A DNA stretch of 64,000 nt from Pseudomonadota bacterium (GTDB lineage: Bacteria > Pseudomonadota > Alphaproteobacteria > Rhizobiales > Rhizobiaceae): contig JAEZXX010000012.1 in the NCBI GenBank assembly GCA_023419535.1, positions 39,646 to 103,645 of the forward strand, written 5' to 3'. Of this stretch, positions 1 through 9,259 are shown one piece after another (position 1 is the stretch's first letter; every line of letters begins with the position of its first letter). The notes below the pieces were generated by a model. The model was not told the origin of the DNA, searched no databases, and saw nothing but the letters and a program-made list of their open reading frames with translations. The translations under genes were made by a program, and so were the position numbers.

Positions 1-606
1 GCCGAGGAGCAGCGCCGCGTCCTGCCGGTGGTCCGTCGCCTTTCGGCCGAGGGATTCGTCCTCTCCGTCGACACCTACCGCGCTCAGACCGCGCGCCTTG
101 CGCTGGAAGCGGGGGCGCACGCGGTCAACGACGTCTGGGGGGCGCAGCGCGAGCCGGACGTCGCGCAGGTGGCGGCCGAACACGGCGCCGGCCTCTGCCT
201 CATGCACAACGGACGCGAGCGGGAGAAGCTCGCGGACGTCGTCGAGGATCAGCGCGCGTTCCTGTCGCGCTCGATCGAAATCGCTCTCCGGGCGGGTGTC
301 GCGGAGGAGAAGATCGTCCTGGATCCAGGTTTCGGCTTCGCCAAGGACGCGGGCGAGAACCTCGAACTGATCCGGCGCCTCGGCGAACTCTCGACCCTCG
401 GGTTTCCGATCCTCGTCGGCACCTCCCGCAAACGCTTCGTAAGGGCGAGCGCCGCGAGCCGCGGCTCGCACGACGTCGCGACCGCCGCCACCAGCGTTCT
501 CCTGCGCGAACGGGGCGCGGCCATCTTCCGCGTGCACGACGTCGCGACGAACCGCGAGGCGCTCGACATGGCGGACGCCGTCCTCGGCGCAGGCGCCCGG
601 GCGTGA
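1..606 (+). CDS. folP: dihydropteroate synthase, C-terminal part (cut by window edge)
   Basis: Joins p-aminobenzoate to the pterin pyrophosphate in cytosolic folate synthesis. The frame is open from base 1, so the N-terminal part, including the first pterin-binding loops, lies outside the window. Visible family motifs are the LDPGFGF block (about codons 107-113) and the GTSRKRF loop (about codons 140-146) that carries the sulfonamide/pABA-site Ser-Arg-Lys. The stop TGA overlaps the GTG start of folK by 4 bases, so the two are translationally coupled; folP-folK pairs are common in alphaproteobacteria. Confidence 0.95.
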   Translation, partial: AEEQRRVLPVVRRLSAEGFVLSVDTYRAQTARLALEAGAHAVNDVWGAQREPDVAQVAAEHGAGLCLMHNGREREKLADVVEDQRAFLSRSIEIALRAGVAEEKIVLDPGFGFAKDAGENLELIRRLGELSTLGFPILVGTSRKRFVRASAASRGSHDVATAATSVLLRERGAAIFRVHDVATNREALDMADAVLGAGARA

Positions 607-1103
607 CGACGGCCTATCTCGGGCTCGGCGGAAATCTGGGCGATCCGATCGCGGCGATGGGCGAAGCGCTGCGGCGGCTGGACGGGCGGCCGGACTGCCG
701 CGTGACGGCGGCCTCCCGTCTCTACCGCACGCCGCCCTGGGGCAAGACCGACCAGCCCTGGTTCGTCAATGCCTGCGCCGGGATCGAGACGCGCCTCGAC
801 CCGTCGGGCCTTCTCGAGGCTGCGATGGAGACCGAGCGCGGGCTCAAACGCGAGCGGCGCGAGCGCTGGGGACCGCGCACGATCGACATCGATATCCTGA
901 CCTTCGGCACCGTGGCCCTGCGGTCGGAGGCGCTGACCCTGCCCCATCCCCGGCTGCACGAGCGCGCCTTCGTGCTGGCGCCGCTCGCCGATCTGGCGCC
1001 GGAGCTCGTCGTCGCCGGGCGGACGGTCGCGCAATGGCTGGACGAGGTGAAGGACGAGGCGGTCTCGCCGCTCGGCGAAGACCGCGACTGGTGGCGGGCC
1101 TGA
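603..1103 (+). CDS. folK: 2-amino-4-hydroxy-6-hydroxymethyldihydropteridine pyrophosphokinase (HPPK)
   Basis: Transfers pyrophosphate from ATP to hydroxymethyl-dihydropterin, making the substrate of FolP. The 166-residue protein has the N-terminal LGLGGNLGDP strand and the HPPK signature RWGPRTIDIDILTFG at about residues 90-104, with the two Asp of DID binding Mg-ATP. Length is normal for the family. It starts at GTG, overlapping the folP stop. It ends 3 bases before the convergent lipoprotein gene, with no room for a separate terminator. Confidence 0.95.
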   Translation: MTTAYLGLGGNLGDPIAAMGEALRRLDGRPDCRVTAASRLYRTPPWGKTDQPWFVNACAGIETRLDPSGLLEAAMETERGLKRERRERWGPRTIDIDILTFGTVALRSEALTLPHPRLHERAFVLAPLADLAPELVVAGRTVAQWLDEVKDEAVSPLGEDRDWWRA

Positions 1104-1105
1104 CG

Positions 1106-1720
1106 TCAGACCAGCCGCAGCGTCCACTCGACGATCTGGGTCGTCGCCTGCGAGAAGGCCTGGTTGAGCGCCGTCACGTAGGCGCCGTTGCCGCTGCCGA
1201 CGAGCGGGACCCGCGCCTCGAAGATGCGCGCGGCGCGCACCTGGCCCGACCGGTCGTTCAACGCCTTGACCGAGATCTCCACGACGGCCGCCTGCTCGGG
1301 CAGCGAGACCTCGAAGCGGCGGATCTCGGTGACGATCTGATAGTCGATCGCCAGACCCTGCCCCGGAACGCCGACGGCGCCCGTGCGGCCGGTGTTCTGG
1401 AAGGCCTGCAGGAGACGCAGCTGGACGAGGCGCGGCAAGCGGTCCGTCCACTGCGCCTGCGCCAGATATTCGAGCGTCAGCGGCGCCGGCTGGATGGCGA
1501 TCTGCTGGGCGTCGAGCGTGCGCACCGCCGTCGGCTCGGGGATCAGGAGCTGCGTCGAGCGGCCTTGCTGGCCGGTCGGCGACCCGCCGGGCGCGGCAAG
1601 GTCGAAGGTCTGCGGCGGCGTCGAGAGGCTCGCGCAGGCGGAAAGGACGATCGCCGCCAGTCCGGCGACCGCGATGTTGGCAAACCGCTTCATGCGCTGT
1701 CCCGTGTTCGTGTTCGTCAC
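1106..1720 (-). CDS. Mla/Pqi-type ABC transport auxiliary lipoprotein
   Basis: Predicted outer-membrane or periplasmic lipoprotein partner of the MCE transporter upstream. The 204-residue protein has a signal peptide ending in the lipobox LSAC (Cys about residue 28) and a C-terminal alpha/beta domain of the PqiC/ABC-auxiliary lipoprotein type. An internal Met at residue 10 is an alternative start; the chosen one gives a 4-base ATGA overlap with the MCE gene stop. Being the last gene of the mlaE-F-D operon supports a role in phospholipid transport between the membranes. The family call rests on position, lipobox and overall sequence style. Confidence 0.8.
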   Translation of the reverse strand: MTNTNTGQRMKRFANIAVAGLAAIVLSACASLSTPPQTFDLAAPGGSPTGQQGRSTQLLIPEPTAVRTLDAQQIAIQPAPLTLEYLAQAQWTDRLPRLVQLRLLQAFQNTGRTGAVGVPGQGLAIDYQIVTEIRRFEVSLPEQAAVVEISVKALNDRSGQVRAARIFEARVPLVGSGNGAYVTALNQAFSQATTQIVEWTLRLV

Positions 1721-3651
1721 CGCCGCGTCCTCCCGTCGAACTCGCGCACATTGCCCGTGCCGCCGCCGCCCGTGATGATCCGAGCCGGATTGTTGGCGAG
1801 ATCGGTGATGGCGCGTTCGACGCGCCCGATCGATTCCGTGGTCGAGCGGGCCAGCCCCTGGACCTCGCGAAGGCTCTGGTCGGACAGGTTGGTCACGCTT
1901 GCCGAGATCGGATCGATGCCCGCCTGGATCGAGTTCGCCGCCTGCTGGATGGCGAGCAGCGTCTGGCGCGCCTGCGAAGTCAGCCCGTCGCTCTCCGGCC
2001 CGTTCAGGAACTCGTCCACCGAATCGATGACCGTCTGCACCTGCGAGGAGGCCTGACGCAGGTTCGTCGCCGTCGCCTGCGCGTCGGTGATGAAGGCGTC
2101 GATGTCCTCGCGGCGCGCGCCGATGTCGCGGGCGATGTCGCCCACCTCCTGCGCCGCGCTGGCGATGTTGGTCGAGGCCGCGGACACGTCGGTGACCGCG
2201 CGGTTGACGAGGCCCGGCTCTATGCCCGCGAGGATCTGGTCGACCAGCCCGCGCGTCTCGTCGAGGCCGGCCAGCGACTGCTGCAGCGACGTCAGGACGA
2301 TGTTGGCGCCCGAGATGAACTCCTGCACCTGCGGCGCGCGCTCGTTCAGGGCCGAGGTGAAGCCCGCGACGCTTTCGACCGTGGTGCGGATGTTCTGCGT
2401 GTCGACCGCAGCCGCGACCTCGCGGGCGGAGGCGAGCGTCTCGTCGAGATTGGTCGCGATCGATGGCGCGCGCTCGCCGACGGGCCCGAGCGCGCCGAGG
2501 AACTGTCCGATCCCAGCGATGTTCTGCCGGATCGCGTCGCCGAACGCCCCGAAGCTTTCCGCGCCGTCGGCGATCGAGGCGACGGCGCGCGCGATGACCT
2601 CGTTCTGCTGGGCGAAGGTCCTGGTGATCGAGGTGACGTTGTCGATCACCTCGTCGATCTCGACCGCGTCGACGGCGGCCGCGACGGCCTGGACCGATTC
2701 CAGCGTGGTGTCGAGGCGCTGCGCGACGCTCGTCGCCGATTCCGAGATCGGCCCGAGCGAGCCGAGGAAGCTCTCCACAGAGGCGATGTTCTCGTTGATC
2801 GTGTCGCCCACGACGCCGAAGCTCTGGACGGCGGTCGTCGCCGCTTGGATGGCGGAGACGACCGCCGGGGTCTGTTCGCGCACCGAAGTCGTGATCGCCG
2901 CCACGTTGTCGAGCGACTGGTTGATGGCGTCGGAATCGAGCGCCGAGATGAAGGTCGAGGCCTCCTGGATGAGCGTGGGAAGCTGCAGCGCCACCTCGTT
3001 GGCGCTGGTGGCGAGGCGCCCGAGGCTGCCGACGAAATCCTCGATCTGATCGGCGTTGGCCGCAAGGCTCGCGGTGAAGACGTCGACGTTGCCGGAGGTG
3101 CGGGCGATGTTCTCGGCCGTCGTCGTCACCGCCGGGCCGACCTCGCGCACGATCCGCTCGAACTCGCCGAGGATGTTGTTGGCGCGGTCGGAGATGTCTC
3201 GGGCCGTCGCGAGGATGTCGGTGACGTCGGAGGGCGCGGCCTGGATGACCGGCGTCGCCCCCTGCTCCAGCGCCGAGGCGATGATGTTGCGGTCGCCCGC
3301 GTCGCCGCCCGACAGGCCGATGAAGCCGACGCCCGTCAGGCCCTGGAAGCCGATCGAGGCCTGCGTCGACGTCGTGATCGGCGTGTCGCGGTCCACCTGC
3401 GTCGTCGCGATGACGGTGCGCGGGTCGTTCGGGTCGATGCGGAGGCTGGTGACGGCACCCACGTTCAGGCCGTTGAAGAGCACCTGGCTGCCGGTCGAGA
3501 GGCCCGTCACCGAGCCCTGGATGCGCACGACGAGGGGCGTGCGCCGGTTGGCGTCGCCGACATTGGCGGACCAGTAGACGAAGCCGAAGCTCGCCGCGAC
3601 GATGAGCAGCGTGAACAGGCCGACGAGGACGTAGTTGGCGCGGTTTTCCAT
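1717..3651 (-). CDS. MCE-domain lipid transport protein (MlaD family), long helical tail
   Basis: Membrane-anchored periplasmic substrate-binding component of a Mla-type lipid transporter. Residues 5-28 form a single membrane segment; residues about 38-118 are the MCE/MlaD beta-barrel domain (GSVTGLSTGSQVLFNGLNVG region). The remaining 500 residues are low in aromatics and helix-prone, and contain three repeats with an exact period of 89 residues. At 644 residues it is far longer than E. coli MlaD (about 180), closer to PqiB/YebT-like or actinobacterial Mce proteins with extended needles. It lies 4 bases after the ATPase gene. Confidence 0.9.
   Translation of the reverse strand: MENRANYVLVGLFTLLIVAASFGFVYWSANVGDANRRTPLVVRIQGSVTGLSTGSQVLFNGLNVGAVTSLRIDPNDPRTVIATTQVDRDTPITTSTQASIGFQGLTGVGFIGLSGGDAGDRNIIASALEQGATPVIQAAPSDVTDILATARDISDRANNILGEFERIVREVGPAVTTTAENIARTSGNVDVFTASLAANADQIEDFVGSLGRLATSANEVALQLPTLIQEASTFISALDSDAINQSLDNVAAITTSVREQTPAVVSAIQAATTAVQSFGVVGDTINENIASVESFLGSLGPISESATSVAQRLDTTLESVQAVAAAVDAVEIDEVIDNVTSITRTFAQQNEVIARAVASIADGAESFGAFGDAIRQNIAGIGQFLGALGPVGERAPSIATNLDETLASAREVAAAVDTQNIRTTVESVAGFTSALNERAPQVQEFISGANIVLTSLQQSLAGLDETRGLVDQILAGIEPGLVNRAVTDVSAASTNIASAAQEVGDIARDIGARREDIDAFITDAQATATNLRQASSQVQTVIDSVDEFLNGPESDGLTSQARQTLLAIQQAANSIQAGIDPISASVTNLSDQSLREVQGLARSTTESIGRVERAITDLANNPARIITGGGGTGNVREFDGRTRR
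2290..3090 (-). repeat. three 89-residue (267-base) repeats in the MCE protein tail
   Basis: Aligned anchor motifs FVGSLG (residue 206), FLGSLG (295) and FLGALG (384) are spaced exactly 89 residues apart. Flanking positions also align, for example SFGVVGD (277) with SFGAFGD (366), and AVAAAVDAVEI with REVAAAVDTQNI. A fourth, shortened copy begins near FISGAN (445). The limits given are approximate. Confidence 0.75.
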
Positions 3652-3655
3652 GGGT

Positions 3656-4486
3656 CTATTCCTCCCCGTCGGCGTAGGGGTTGTCGTCCGTGGGCACGAC
3701 CGTTCGCGCTGCGGGCGTTGCGATGGTGCGCGCGCGCTTGCCGTGGAAATAGGTTTTGACCCAGGGGTCGTCGTATTCGAGCATCTTGTCGAGGGGACCC
3801 TCGACGAGGACCTTGCGCTGCCCGAGGACGGCGATCCGGTCGCAGGCCTGGAAGAGGCTGTCGAGGTCGTGCGTCACCATGTAGACCGTCAGGCCGAGCG
3901 TGTCGCGCAACGTCATGATGAGTTCGTCGAAATCGGCGGCGCCGATCGGGTCGAGACCCGAGGTCGGCTCGTCGAGGAAGACGATGTCGGGGTCGAGCGA
4001 CAGGGCTCTGGCGAGCGCTGCGCGCTTGATCATGCCGCCGGAAAGCTCGGACGGGTACTTGCCGGCCGCGTCCGCGGCGAGGCCCACGAGATCGATCTTC
4101 AGCCGCGCCAGCTCCTCCATGAGCTTGGGAGAGAGGTCGAGATACTCGCGCATCGGCACCTGGATGTTCTCCAGCACCGTCAGCGAGGAGAAGAGCGCGC
4201 CCTGCTGGAAGAGGACACCCCAGCGCTGCTCGACGGCGAGCCGGTCGGACTCGCTCGCCCGCTCGTAGTCGGTGCCGAAAACCTCGATCGTACCCGACTG
4301 CTTCGGGCTGAGGCCGAGGATCGTGCGAAGAAGCACGGACTTGCCGGCGCCAGACGGCCCGACGAAGCCGAGGATCTCACCCCGCCGGACGTCGAGATTG
4401 AGGTTCTCCAGAATCTGCTTGGAGCCGAACTTCACCGAGACGTCCTTGGCCCGGATGATGATGTCGTCCCTTGCTGCTTCGCCCAT
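3656..4486 (-). CDS. mlaF: Mla-type ABC transporter ATP-binding protein (MlaF family)
   Basis: Cytoplasmic ATPase that drives the MlaE permease. The 276-residue protein has Walker A GPSGAGKS (about residues 43-50), signature LSGGM (about 147-151), Walker B DIVFLDEPTSGLDP and the switch His in MVTHD. LSGGM followed by IKRAALARAL is typical of the MlaF/Ttg2A group. The C-terminal tail past the ATPase (about residues 240-276) holds the YFHGKRA stretch that in this family packs on the partner subunit. One base separates it from mlaE. Confidence 0.93.
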   Translation of the reverse strand: MGEAARDDIIIRAKDVSVKFGSKQILENLNLDVRRGEILGFVGPSGAGKSVLLRTILGLSPKQSGTIEVFGTDYERASESDRLAVEQRWGVLFQQGALFSSLTVLENIQVPMREYLDLSPKLMEELARLKIDLVGLAADAAGKYPSELSGGMIKRAALARALSLDPDIVFLDEPTSGLDPIGAADFDELIMTLRDTLGLTVYMVTHDLDSLFQACDRIAVLGQRKVLVEGPLDKMLEYDDPWVKTYFHGKRARTIATPAARTVVPTDDNPYADGEE

Positions 4487-4487
4487 G

Positions 4488-5678
4488 TCAGAACCCGATC
4501 GCGGCGTAGAAGATGGCGAAGATGCCGTCGACGAGGATGACGAGGAAGATCGCCTTCACGACCGAGGAGGTGACGTGGCGGCCGAGGCTCTCCGCGCTGC
4601 CGCCGACGCGCATGCCCTCGACCGAGGCGACGATGCCGATGATCAGCGCCATGAACGGGGCCTTGATGAGGCCGGCCGACAGGGAGGCGATGTCGGCGAC
4701 CTCGCGAAGGCGCTGGATGAAGGCGTCCGGCGTGATGCCCGAATAGATCCAGACGACGAGGCCGGCGCCGAGGAGCGCCGACAGATTGGCGACGACGGTG
4801 AGGAGCGGCAGCACGATGACGAGGGCGACGAGCCGCGGAAAGACGAGGACGCCGATCGGGTTGAGGCCGATCACCTGCAGCGCGTCCACCTCCTCGCGCA
4901 TGCGCATGGAGCCGATCTCGGCCGTGATCGCCGAGCCGGACCGGCCGGCGACCATGATGGCGGTGAGGATCACCCCGAGTTCGCGCAGGGTGAGGATGCC
5001 GACGAGGTCGATGACGAAGATCTCGGCCCCGAAATAGCGCAGTTGGAAGGCGCCCTGCTGGGCGACGATCCCGCCGATGAGGAAGCTCATGAGCGCGATG
5101 ATCGGCAGCGCCCGCACGCCCATGCGGTCCATCTGGTTGACGATGGCGGCAGGCCGCGTGCGCTGCTGACCCGTCAGGCGGCGGCCGGCGCCGTAGAGCG
5201 AGGCGCCGAGGATGTTGACGCCCGCGAGAAGTTCGGCGCCGAGCCCCGCCATGGTGCGGCCCAGCCCTTCGACCGGCGCCAGAAGACGCAGCTTGCGGCG
5301 CGGGCCGCCCGCGGTGCCGGGACGCTCGGTGTCGAGCGACTTGCGGACAGCGCCGAAGAGGGTCTCGTTCGAGGCGCCCAGACCTTCGACCTCGACGCTC
5401 GCCCCCTTGGCGGCGAGTGCGCGCGACAAGGTCTCGATGAGATAGGCGCCGGAGGTGTCGATGCGGCCCACGCCGCCGCAGTCGAGCGCGATCGCGGACC
5501 CGAGATCGGCGCGGCCGGTGTCGGCGACCGTCTTCTCCACCGAGCCGATGGACCGGGCGAGCCAGTCGCCCGACAGGCGCAGGCGCACGCCCCCGCTCGT
5601 CTTCTCCGCCTCGATCGAGGGCGCGGCCATGGACCGCCCGTCGTCGCCGGAGCGCGCGTCGGGGGCGGAATCAAGCAT
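4488..5678 (-). CDS. mlaE: MlaE-family ABC permease with N-terminal STAS domain
   Basis: Inner-membrane permease of the lipid transporter. Residues about 20-115 look like a STAS domain (strands around RLRLSGDW, and DTSGAYLIETL near the phospho-acceptor-type loop); residues about 135-396 are the MlaE permease with five or six membrane segments and the conserved region AGRSGSAITAEIGSMRMREE contacting the ATPase. In E. coli the STAS protein MlaB is a separate gene, so this is a natural MlaB-MlaE fusion, usual in Hyphomicrobiales. First gene of the operon. A second Met at residue 17 is an alternative start. Confidence 0.92.
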   Translation of the reverse strand: MLDSAPDARSGDDGRSMAAPSIEAEKTSGGVRLRLSGDWLARSIGSVEKTVADTGRADLGSAIALDCGGVGRIDTSGAYLIETLSRALAAKGASVEVEGLGASNETLFGAVRKSLDTERPGTAGGPRRKLRLLAPVEGLGRTMAGLGAELLAGVNILGASLYGAGRRLTGQQRTRPAAIVNQMDRMGVRALPIIALMSFLIGGIVAQQGAFQLRYFGAEIFVIDLVGILTLRELGVILTAIMVAGRSGSAITAEIGSMRMREEVDALQVIGLNPIGVLVFPRLVALVIVLPLLTVVANLSALLGAGLVVWIYSGITPDAFIQRLREVADIASLSAGLIKAPFMALIIGIVASVEGMRVGGSAESLGRHVTSSVVKAIFLVILVDGIFAIFYAAIGF

Positions 5679-5832
5679 CGTGTCGATTTCGGATGACGGT
5701 TCGGATATCTGGACTCAAGCCTTCGGCCCGATGTTTCGCGCAAATGCGTGGGTCGGAACGGAATGTTAGGGTCTGGGCCCCGCCTTGTCATCGCGGCAGG
5801 CCGCGCGGACCGCCTCTGGAAGTGGGATTTCG

Positions 5833-6816
5833 ATGTCGCGTCGTCTTTCGGTCACAGTGGAGCGTTTCCCGCTCGCCGCCTCCTTCACCATCTCGCGGGG
5901 CACCAAGACCGAGGCGGTCGTCGTCGTCTGCGTCGTCGAGGACGAGTACGGACGGGGCCACGGCGAATGCGTCCCCTATGCGCGCTACGGCGAGACGGTG
6001 GAGACCGTGCAGGCGGCGATCGAGAGCGTCCGCGAGGCCGTGGAGGGCGGCGCCTCGCGCGAGACGATCCAGACGCTTCTCCCCGCAGGCGCTGCGCGCA
6101 ACGCCGTCGACTGCGCGATGTGGGACATCGAGGCGAAGTCCACGAACCGGCGCGTCGAGGACCTCGTCTGCTCCGGCCCCTCCCGGCCGATCGAGACCGC
6201 CTACACCATCTCGCTCGGCAGTGCGGCGGACATGGGCGAAGCCGCGCGGGCCGTCGCTCATCGCGGCGTGCTCAAGGTGAAGGTCGGCGGCGAGAACGAC
6301 GCCGAGCGGATGCGTGCCGTGCGCGCCGCCGCCCGGGGCGCCAAGCTCATCATCGACGCCAACGAGGGATGGACGCCGGACAACATCCGCGAGAACCTTC
6401 TGGCCGCGGCCGCCGTGAACGCCACGGTCGTCGAGCAGCCGCTGCCGAGCGATGCCGACGCCATCCTCGCCTCCATCCCGCACCCCGTGCCGATCTGCGC
6501 CGACGAATCGGTGCATGCGACGAAGGATCTGGCGGCGCTCCGCGACCGATACGACTACGTGAACCTGAAGCTCGACAAGACGGGCGGGCTGACGGAGGGC
6601 CTCGCCTTCCTGCGCGAGGCGCGGTCCCATGGCTTCGGCGTCATGGTCGGCTGCATGGTCGGCACCTCGCTCGCCATGGCGCCGGCCGTGCTGCTCGCCC
6701 AGCGCGCCGACCTCGTCGATCTCGACGGCCCGCTGCTCCTGCGCCATGACCGCGCGCACGGCCTGATCTACTCCTCCTCGACCGTCTCGCCCCCGCGCCC
6801 GGCGCTGTGGGGCTGA
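5833..6816 (+). CDS. dgcA: enolase-superfamily epimerase/racemase (DgcA / L-Ala-D/L-Glu epimerase-like)
   Basis: Likely racemises or epimerises an acylated or peptide-bound amino acid; the nearest families are N-acetyl-D-glutamate racemase DgcA and Ala-Glu dipeptide epimerase. Catalytic features are the Lys of LKVKVGG (about residue 149-155), metal ligands in IDANEGW, VEQPLP and CADESVH, and the second-face Lys in NLKLDKTGG. The chosen ATG gives MSRRLSVTVERFPL, the usual N-terminus; a GTG 48 bases upstream would add an unrelated leader. No dgcN partner is next to it, so the DgcA-specific pathway is not shown by context. Confidence 0.82.
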   Translation: MSRRLSVTVERFPLAASFTISRGTKTEAVVVVCVVEDEYGRGHGECVPYARYGETVETVQAAIESVREAVEGGASRETIQTLLPAGAARNAVDCAMWDIEAKSTNRRVEDLVCSGPSRPIETAYTISLGSAADMGEAARAVAHRGVLKVKVGGENDAERMRAVRAAARGAKLIIDANEGWTPDNIRENLLAAAAVNATVVEQPLPSDADAILASIPHPVPICADESVHATKDLAALRDRYDYVNLKLDKTGGLTEGLAFLREARSHGFGVMVGCMVGTSLAMAPAVLLAQRADLVDLDGPLLLRHDRAHGLIYSSSTVSPPRPALWG

Positions 6817-6901
6817 AACGGAACGGCTCGGCGCTTGCCCGCCCGGACCTTTCGGCTATGACGACGGAGAGCTTTTCGCGACGGCGATACGAGGAGAGAC
6901 C

Positions 6902-9211
6902 ATGACGGTGCCAGAAGACAACAAGCCCCGCGACGCGGTCCGCGACCTCGACGAGCAGGCGCTCTTCTACCACCGCCATCCCAAGCCCGGTAAGCTGGAG
7001 GTTCAGGCCACCAAGCCGCTCGGCAACCAGCGCGACCTCGCGCTCGCCTATTCGCCGGGCGTCGCCGCGCCCTGCAAGGCGATCGAGGCCGATCCGTCCC
7101 TTGCCGCCGACTACACCGGGCGCGCCAATCTCGTCGGCGTCGTCTCCAACGGCACCGCCGTCCTCGGCCTCGGCAACATCGGGCCGCTCGCCTCCAAGCC
7201 GGTGATGGAGGGCAAGGCGGTCCTCTTCAAGAAGTTCGCCGGCATCGACGTCTTCGACATCGAGATCGACGCGCTGGAGATCGATCGCGTCGTCGACGTC
7301 GTCTCGGCGCTGGAGCCGACCTTCGGCGGCATCAATCTGGAGGACATCAAGTCCCCCGAGTGCTTCGAGATCGAGGAGCGCCTACGCGCGAAGATGGGCA
7401 TTCCCGTCTTCCACGACGACCAGCACGGCACCGCGATCATCGTCGCGGCCGCCATCCGCAACGCGCTGCTCTTGGCCAAGAAGGACATCGGCGAGGTCCG
7501 CATCGTCACCTCCGGCCTCGGCGCGGCGGCCATCGCCTGCCTCAACCTCCTCGTCTCGCTCGGCGCGAAGGTGGAGAACATCACCTGCACCGACATCGAC
7601 GGCGTGGTCTACAAGGGCCGTCAGGGGCGCACCGACCGCTGGATGGAGGTCTATGCGCGCGAGACGGAGCTGCGGACGCTCGCCGACGCCATCGAGGGCG
7701 CCGACGTGTTCCTCGGCCTTTCAGCCGCCGGCGTCCTGAAGCCGGAGCTCTTGGAGAAGATGGCGCCGCGCCCGCTCATCATGGCGCTCGCCAACCCGAC
7801 GCCCGAGATCATGCCCGAACTCGCGCGCGCCGTTCGCGCCGACGCGATGATCTGCACCGGCCGCTCGGATTATCCGAACCAGGTCAACAACGTCATCTGC
7901 TTCCCCTTCATCTTCCGCGGCGCGCTCGACTGCGGCGCCACCTCGATCAACGAGGAGATGAAGATCGCCGCGGTCGACGCGATCGCCGAACTCGCCCGCG
8001 AGGAGGTGTCGGAGGTCGCGGCCAAGGCCTACGGCACGGAGACGCCGATCTTCGGTCCGGACTACCTCATCCCCTCGCCCTTCGACCCGCGCCTGATCCT
8101 GAAGATCGCGCCGGCGGTGGCCAGGGCCGCCGAGGCGACCGGCGTCGCCACGCGCCCGATCGAGGACATGGAAGCCTATCTGGAGCGGCTGAACCGCTTC
8201 GTCTTCCGCTCCGGCCTCATCATGAAGCCGATCTTCCAGACCGCGCGGAAGACCGGCAAGCGCGTGATCTTCGCCGACGGCGAGGACGAGCGGGTCCTGC
8301 GCGCGGCGCAGGTGATGCTCGAGGAGAGCATCTGCACCCCGATCCTCGTCGGTCGCCCGAACGTGATCGAGACCCGGCTGGAGCGCTTCGGCCTCCGTAT
8401 CCGCCCGACGGACGATTTCGAGGTCGTGAATCCCGAGGACGACCCGCGCTACCGCGACTATGTCGACCACTACTTCTCCAAGGTCGGCCGGCGCGGCGTC
8501 GATCCGGACACGGCGCGCACGATCGTGCGCACCAACACGACGGTGATCGCCGCGGTCTCCGTCTCGCGCGGCGACGCCGACGCGATGATCTGCGGCCTGT
8601 CCTCCGGACGCTTCGCGCAGCACCTTCGCGACATCCAGCAGGTGATCGGCGTCGCGCCCGGCGTCTCCAGGCTTTCCGGCATGAGCCTTCTGATCGGGGG
8701 CTCGACCCTGTTCATGGCCGACACCTACGTCCAGGACAGCCCCTCGGCTGAAGATCTGGCCGAGATCATCCGCCTCGCCGCCATCGAGATCCGCCGCTTC
8801 GGCATCGCGCCGAAGGTCGCGCTCGTCTCGCATTCGAACTTCGGAACGGTGCGCACGCCCGACACGCTGAAGATGCGCAAGGCCCTGCAGATCGTGCGCG
8901 ACTCGGGCGCCGACATCGAGATCGACGGCGAGATGCACGGAGACGCCGCGCTCTCGGCGGAGATGCGCAAGCGCCTGATGCCCGATTCGACGCTGTCGGG
9001 CAGCGCCAACCTCCTGGTCTTTCCGACGATCGACGCGGCGAACATCACGATGAACGTCGTCAAGGTGACGAACGACGCGCTCCATGTCGGGCCGCTGCTC
9101 CTCGGCACCAACGCGCCGGCGCACATCCTGACGCCGTCCGCCACCTCGCGCGGTGTCGTCAACATGACCGCGATCGCGGTCGCGGAAGTCGTGCAGAACG
9201 CTTCGCGCTGA
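6902..9211 (+). CDS. maeB: NADP-dependent malic enzyme with phosphotransacetylase-like C-terminal domain
   Basis: Oxidatively decarboxylates malate to pyruvate, feeding gluconeogenesis and NADPH supply. Residues about 1-430 are malic enzyme (catalytic block with the Lys of SKPVMEGKAVLFK, DDQHGTA metal/NADP region, Rossmann SGLGAAAIACL); residues about 440-765 match a phosphate acetyl/butyryltransferase domain that in MaeB proteins is regulatory rather than catalytic. Length 769 is normal for this fusion. A strong ribosome site (GAGGAGAG) lies just upstream. It stands alone, ending at a shared hairpin with gltX. Confidence 0.96.
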   Translation: MTVPEDNKPRDAVRDLDEQALFYHRHPKPGKLEVQATKPLGNQRDLALAYSPGVAAPCKAIEADPSLAADYTGRANLVGVVSNGTAVLGLGNIGPLASKPVMEGKAVLFKKFAGIDVFDIEIDALEIDRVVDVVSALEPTFGGINLEDIKSPECFEIEERLRAKMGIPVFHDDQHGTAIIVAAAIRNALLLAKKDIGEVRIVTSGLGAAAIACLNLLVSLGAKVENITCTDIDGVVYKGRQGRTDRWMEVYARETELRTLADAIEGADVFLGLSAAGVLKPELLEKMAPRPLIMALANPTPEIMPELARAVRADAMICTGRSDYPNQVNNVICFPFIFRGALDCGATSINEEMKIAAVDAIAELAREEVSEVAAKAYGTETPIFGPDYLIPSPFDPRLILKIAPAVARAAEATGVATRPIEDMEAYLERLNRFVFRSGLIMKPIFQTARKTGKRVIFADGEDERVLRAAQVMLEESICTPILVGRPNVIETRLERFGLRIRPTDDFEVVNPEDDPRYRDYVDHYFSKVGRRGVDPDTARTIVRTNTTVIAAVSVSRGDADAMICGLSSGRFAQHLRDIQQVIGVAPGVSRLSGMSLLIGGSTLFMADTYVQDSPSAEDLAEIIRLAAIEIRRFGIAPKVALVSHSNFGTVRTPDTLKMRKALQIVRDSGADIEIDGEMHGDAALSAEMRKRLMPDSTLSGSANLLVFPTIDAANITMNVVKVTNDALHVGPLLLGTNAPAHILTPSATSRGVVNMTAIAVAEVVQNASR

Positions 9212-9218
9212 CGCTTCG

Positions 9219-9249
9219 CAGCCGTGTGTCCCCTCGGGACGCGCGGCTG
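9219..9249. terminator. hairpin between convergent maeB and gltX
   Basis: Arms starting CAGCCG and ending CGGCTG form about 14 pairs (two G-T) around a short CTC-type loop. There is no clear U-run on either side. Its place between two convergent stops supports a shared terminator. Confidence 0.6.
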
Positions 9250-9259
9250 ACCCTTCGGG

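Noticed and set aside
249..1751. 500-codon open frame on the minus strand across folP, folK and the lipoprotein gene
   Set aside because: It is antisense to two clear folate genes, Arg/Pro-rich in composition, with no motif; a high-GC shadow frame.
5833..6816. Muconate cycloisomerase or mandelate racemase
   Set aside because: Active-site spacing and N-terminus fit the dipeptide epimerase/DgcA group better.
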